A stretch of DNA of 55,814 nt from a virus: the IMG/VR virus record IMGVR_UViG_3300034020_001319, positions 1 to 55,814 of that record. One strand, 5' to 3'. This document shows positions 52,792-55,814 of the stretch, piece by piece. The position numbers were made by a program, and so were the translations under genes. The notes under the pieces are model-generated. The model saw nothing but the letters and a program-made list of their open reading frames with translations, did no database searches and was not told the origin of the DNA. Each line of letters begins with the position of its first letter. Within the stretch, counting starts at the first letter, position 1.

Positions 52792-53811
52792 TTAAATTGA
52801 TAAAACAATATCAATTATTTCTTGCGGATTTAACCGACTTGGTGTGTTCCAACCGCTTCCACCAACTGTTTTACGCCCTCCCCAACCGTCTGCATTAGGG
52901 TTAATTTTGCGTTCGGCTTCTGTCAAGGCTTCAAAAGTGCCTTGTGTGTAGTCTAGGGTTGAGAGTTTGGGGTGTAGCGGAATACAACCGATTGTGTAAC
53001 TAAATCCTTTAAATTCGTTGTCTACGAATACTTCTCGCTGCGCTAGAGTAATCGGTGTTGCACAGTCGTGACCGTGATTTTCCCGAATAAAATCGTAGGC
53101 TTTTAGAGCGCAACGCGGATCTATGTACCGCCCTTGTAAACCTTTGTAGTCAATTAACAAAGTATCTTTGTAGAAAGTTACACGGTTTTCATCAAGTAGT
53201 AGCTGCGTATTACTTTCAACCTTCTCCCAATATTCCTTAGCTTCCCCACATTCTCCAGGGAATTTACGTTCACCCTTGCAAGCAGCTATTAGGGATTCTG
53301 TACCGCGTTGGAAAGCTAGAGAAGCATATTCTTCTTTTTGCTCAATTGTCCACTGTTTACGGTCTTTCGGAAGACCTAATTCAATAATTAAACTATCTGA
53401 ATCGGATTTCATTGCTGCTACGCATTGAGCGGCAAAGTTGGATAGGTGCGACAATTCGGACGGAACACCAAGATGATCGCAGTCGTAGGCGATCGACCGG
53501 AGTTTGTTCAATGTTTCTTGGCTTAAATTATTAATCTGAAGATAAGCAGCAGCTACGCAAGCATCTGCATCAACCTGAGTAGTCACAATCAACCCTTGTA
53601 AATCAGAATTGATCATCAACTCATTACTTTTAGGCATTTCATCAATCTGAATGTCTGCACCATCTTGGCGATGATGATCAAAATGGTAATCCTCCCCTTT
53701 CATTGAGTTTATTAACCATCCCGGAACAGTCCCATCAACCATGAAAACTTGGCATCCAGATGATGCTTTTTCTAAAACTTCTAAACGAGTTGTCACCAAA
53801 TATTTGACCAT
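52792..53811 (-). CDS. DHH-superfamily phosphoesterase-like protein
   Basis: 339 residues. FMVDGTVPGW, YHFDHHRQDG and TTQVDADACVAAAY give the ordered D, DHH and D-x-D positions of DHH phosphoesterases. Near the C-terminus, ADGWGGRKTVGGSGWNTP resembles the glycine-rich DHHA1 substrate loop. The middle is helical. DHH enzymes cleave short oligonucleotides or cyclic dinucleotides, which would fit defence evasion or nucleotide recycling, but the substrate cannot be read from sequence. Confidence 0.55.
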   Translation of the reverse strand: MVKYLVTTRLEVLEKASSGCQVFMVDGTVPGWLINSMKGEDYHFDHHRQDGADIQIDEMPKSNELMINSDLQGLIVTTQVDADACVAAAYLQINNLSQETLNKLRSIAYDCDHLGVPSELSHLSNFAAQCVAAMKSDSDSLIIELGLPKDRKQWTIEQKEEYASLAFQRGTESLIAACKGERKFPGECGEAKEYWEKVESNTQLLLDENRVTFYKDTLLIDYKGLQGRYIDPRCALKAYDFIRENHGHDCATPITLAQREVFVDNEFKGFSYTIGCIPLHPKLSTLDYTQGTFEALTEAERKINPNADGWGGRKTVGGSGWNTPSRLNPQEIIDIVLSI

Positions 53812-53871
53812 TTTGAATCCTTTTAGGTAAATTAATTAGCAGTTTAACGACTTACTCAGGTCAATTGATGT

Positions 53872-54570
53872 TTACTTTCCTGCAAGCTCATAGGCATTTT
53901 CAACTAATTCTGCCACAGCTTCATAGGGCGTAGTTAGCAGACTTATACTGAGGCTGGTTATCCACAGCCCTGAATAATTGCACGATATTTCACCCATCAA
54001 CTGATTGCCTTGATAAACATCCCAGACAGTTGCACAGCCTGGGGTTGAAATCTGAACGCATTTGAGGATGAAACTGCCAGCCACAAATACATCACCGACT
54101 TGAGGCTCTTTATCACGACCACTGCCACGCTCCAAAACAATGTCATCGTGGAACAAATAGTCGTCAATTACTTCTTTTTCTGATTCTAATTGCAGATTTT
54201 CTAAATGCTGTTCAAATTCTGCTTGGGCTATTTCTTGGGGATCTACCAATTTATAGCCATTGCGTGTAATCCAGTTTTCGGCTTGAGAGTAGGATTTGAA
54301 CCCACCGCAGACGACATTCTCGCCAACAATTACTGAATAGCTTTCTAGCTCGCATTCTTCAATGCCATCACTGTATTCAATCCGAGCGGCTACAGGTTCA
54401 ACCGCTTCAATTTTTTGGACTTTGGAGGCTTGATGGGCAACGATCGCATCAACATGAGACTGGATACTTCTGCCATCACTGGGGGTTACTCCTAGCTCTT
54501 TTGCTATTTTTCTTAACCGAACAATGCCTTTAGCAGATAAAATTCTTGCAGAATAAATTGGATGTGTCAT
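53872..54570 (-). CDS. SAP-like N-terminal domain protein (MTHPIYS family)
   Basis: 232 residues. The first 55 (KGIVRLRKIAKELGV, RSIQSHVDAIVAHQASKVQK) parallel those of the 10750-11562 protein, which suggests duplication or separate acquisition of one family. VLERGSGRD is also shared. The C-terminal half differs and is beta-rich. Its promoter carries the ribbon-helix-helix operator. Confidence 0.65.
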   Translation of the reverse strand: MTHPIYSARILSAKGIVRLRKIAKELGVTPSDGRSIQSHVDAIVAHQASKVQKIEAVEPVAARIEYSDGIEECELESYSVIVGENVVCGGFKSYSQAENWITRNGYKLVDPQEIAQAEFEQHLENLQLESEKEVIDDYLFHDDIVLERGSGRDKEPQVGDVFVAGSFILKCVQISTPGCATVWDVYQGNQLMGEISCNYSGLWITSLSISLLTTPYEAVAELVENAYELAGK

Positions 54571-54666
54571 AATCAGAATATCCTTTGTGGGATTTCCACA
54601 GTTGGTTTACATCAAGGCGATCGCTTTCTTCTTTGCCGGAGGGGCGATCGCTTTGCTTATACAATA

Positions 54667-54695
54667 ATTCTATGTCCATAGAATAAATTTGTCAA
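54667..54695 (-). promoter_or_regulatory. Promoter with overlapping palindromic operator
   Basis: On the reverse strand TTGACA (54695-54690) and TAGAAT (54672-54667) are 17 bp apart. The palindrome ATTCTATG-TC-CATAGAAT (54667-54684) covers the spacer and -10, so a bound repressor would block the 53872 gene. Confidence 0.75.
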
Positions 54696-54895
54696 GCTAT
54701 TTTTGAAGATTTTTTGTTCTCAATAAAAACAGCCAAACCCCTTGCTACAGAAGGAATACGAACTACTTGCTCTAGTAGCTCACTCAGTTTTAAATTAAGA
54801 TTAGCAGCATATTCCTCATACAATGCGATCGCTGTAGGAGTGAGGTTAATGTGCTTAGAAACCTTCTTTTCACTATATTTCTGACTTCGTGCCAT
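54692..54895 (-). CDS. Ribbon-helix-helix (CopG/Arc-like) repressor
   Basis: 67 residues from ATG 54895, supported by AGGAG just upstream; the ORF could be read further upstream but the extension crosses the operator. KKVSKHINLTPTAIALYEEY and LNLKLSELLEQVVRIPSVAR give the short basic strand and two helices of ribbon-helix-helix proteins. Matching palindromes at its own leader and at the next promoter indicate autorepression and control of the 53872 gene. Confidence 0.7.
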   Translation of the reverse strand: MARSQKYSEKKVSKHINLTPTAIALYEEYAANLNLKLSELLEQVVRIPSVARGLAVFIENKKSSKIA

Positions 54896-54904
54896 ATCTC
54901 TCCT

Positions 54905-54921
54905 TTCTATGTCCATAGAAT
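54905..54921 (-). promoter_or_regulatory. Second copy of the palindromic operator
   Basis: TTCTATG-TC-CATAGAA lies directly upstream of the ribosome site of the ribbon-helix-helix gene and shares the 16-bp core with the site at 54667-54684. Confidence 0.75.
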
Positions 54922-55085
54922 AGAGAATATCACAAAAAATCCCCACTGCCTTCAGTCCAGCAGGGATTTTTGTAGTGGTAGTGCGATCGCTAAAATACGA
55001 GTAACAAATAAGATTCCTAGAACATCACTTCCAGGAAGTAAAAATCCCCAGCTTACTAGCCAGGGATATAAACCAGATCTTAACC

Positions 55086-55160
55086 GCAGAGGGAGGAGTT
55101 GAACCGTCCATAGAAGATAACAAAATACCCACCGATGTCTTACCATTTAAACGACTCTGC
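55086..55160 (-). other. Degenerate tRNA-like sequence
   Basis: A 6-bp acceptor-like stem (GCAGAG/CTCTGC), a D-arm-like GTTTAAATGGTAAGAC and a T-arm-like GGTTCAACTCC are present, but I cannot build a normal anticodon stem or unbulged T-stem. It may be a decayed tRNA or a false resemblance. Confidence 0.3.
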
Positions 55161-55172
55161 ATATTTATTATA

Positions 55173-55331
55173 TCAAAAATCTGATAATGTACCAGTATTA
55201 AACCGCCAATATTTTGCAATCATTTTGTCAATTAGCCGTTGAGTTTTTGATGGTAATTCCCAATAGATGCTATTGATTGCATCGGCGTTTTGCTCATCAA
55301 TTAATTGATTAATTTGTTGTTGATTCAACAT
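55173..55331 (-). CDS. Small protein of 52 residues
   Basis: ATG 55331 to TGA 55173. The helical product (QQINQLIDEQNADAINSIYW, then QRLIDKMIAKYWRF) has normal amino acid composition. It starts 8 bp after the end of the nuclease-like gene and is probably co-transcribed. No family recognised. Confidence 0.5.
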   Translation of the reverse strand: MLNQQQINQLIDEQNADAINSIYWELPSKTQRLIDKMIAKYWRFNTGTLSDF

Positions 55332-55339
55332 GATTTCAC

Positions 55340-55814
55340 CTAAATAAACAAAACTTTGATTCTCTCACCCTGCGACACCATTGAGGCTGTAGTTTTCGCT
55401 TGCGCTTGATCGCCTTCATTGCTTGGAAGAAAACCCATGACAAGCAATTTATATTCATTACCAATACCATACAGGTGTAATTGTCCAGCCGCTTGGTAAA
55501 TGGTGTCTCTGGTCAGGTACTTTTTGACTTCGATAATAGTTCCACCATCAAAATCAGTAGCAATATCAATGAAGCCGCCGTTACATTTAACTTCTGTTTG
55601 CGCCTTGTAGCCGTGTTTAGTGAGTCGAGATGCGATCGCCTTCTGCAAATCTTCCTCCCGCCATTTTTCGGGCAATTCAATATTTGCCGTAATTGTGGAC
55701 CAGGTGACAACTTCATCAGTAAGTTCCAAAGCATTTTTTAAAAGTTTTAGAGCGTCAGGAGTTAAAGTTTCACCCTTTACCTGTTGCCATGCTTGAGTTA
55801 ATTCGGAATCAGTG
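55340..55814 (-). CDS. PD-(D/E)XK nuclease-like protein (cut by right window edge)
   Basis: At least 158 residues; the frame is open to the window edge, so an apparent start at 55729 is not the real one. The pattern GFIDIATDFDGGTIIEVKKY, then QAAGQLHLYG, matches the D...ExK core of PD-(D/E)XK nucleases, preceded by a helical AIASRLTKHGYKAQTEVKCN. It could be a restriction-like or recombination nuclease. Confidence 0.6.
   Translation of the reverse strand, partial: TDSELTQAWQQVKGETLTPDALKLLKNALELTDEVVTWSTITANIELPEKWREEDLQKAIASRLTKHGYKAQTEVKCNGGFIDIATDFDGGTIIEVKKYLTRDTIYQAAGQLHLYGIGNEYKLLVMGFLPSNEGDQAQAKTTASMVSQGERIKVLFI

Noticed and set aside
54620-54655. Paired GCGATCGC sites as a specific regulatory hairpin
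   Set aside because: HIP1-type octamers are abundant and self-complementary throughout cyanobacterial DNA, so pairing of two copies is uninformative.

Overview
The window is a piece of a tailed-phage genome (free siphovirus, prophage or phage-plasmid) from a cyanobacterial host. The cyanobacterial setting is suggested by many HIP1-type GCGATCGC/GCGATCG sites, by protein families common on cyanobacterial plasmids and phages (two MTHPIYS-type proteins, a DLIPWNPAHFG protein), by a SigF/SigB-like sigma factor and by moderate AT-richness. No integrase or attachment site is visible, so lysogeny cannot be judged. The left edge cuts one gene and the right edge cuts a nuclease-like gene.

Layout. 1-2000: tail of an unknown gene, an ASCH-like protein and a coiled-coil protein. 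2043-9251: portal, two reverse-strand tail-fibre-like genes (one with seven propeller-like repeats), scaffold, P22-type major capsid protein, head-completion proteins and an FHA protein. 9846-21586: a divergent XRE-controlled operon with ERF recombinase, large terminase (reverse), HNH protein, a KilA-N gene broken by a 91-bp inverted-repeat element, a tRNA-like gene, a Mom DNA-modification gene with a -1 frame break, ParB-like and small-terminase-like genes, a sigma factor fused to a zinc ribbon, dCTP deaminase and an SF2 helicase.

21900-27551: one tightly overlapping operon carries a type IV CRISPR gene set (csf2/cas7, csf3/cas5, a CysH-like PP-loop gene and csf1), preceded by three unidentified genes, one a candidate small subunit. 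The presence of cysH and absence of dinG point to subtype IV-B. 27539-29226: small reverse-strand accessory genes with duplicated promoters and a repeated 13-bp leader motif. 29309-32198: neck and tail genes, ending in a tail-assembly-chaperone pair joined by a predicted -1 frameshift. 32260-34781: a second reverse accessory block.

35004-38179: a second, unrelated CRISPR system. It has a 622-aa Cas12/TnpB-like effector with an intact RuvC triad, a promoter in the last codons of that gene, a structured tracrRNA region with a clear anti-repeat, and a 15-repeat CRISPR array that stops 44 bp before the tape-measure start codon. 38224-50835 is a roughly 4,200-residue tape measure with M23 peptidase and lytic transglycosylase domains. 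The right end holds reverse-strand regulators: an intact KilA-N gene, a DHH-like protein, and a ribbon-helix-helix repressor with two matching operators.

The main novelty is a phage carrying both a type IV-B-like module (family typically without its own array) and a compact tracrRNA-dependent type V-like module with an array. No cas1, cas2 or cas6 is present. Spacer acquisition would need host proteins or recombination, and either effector could be the user of the single array.
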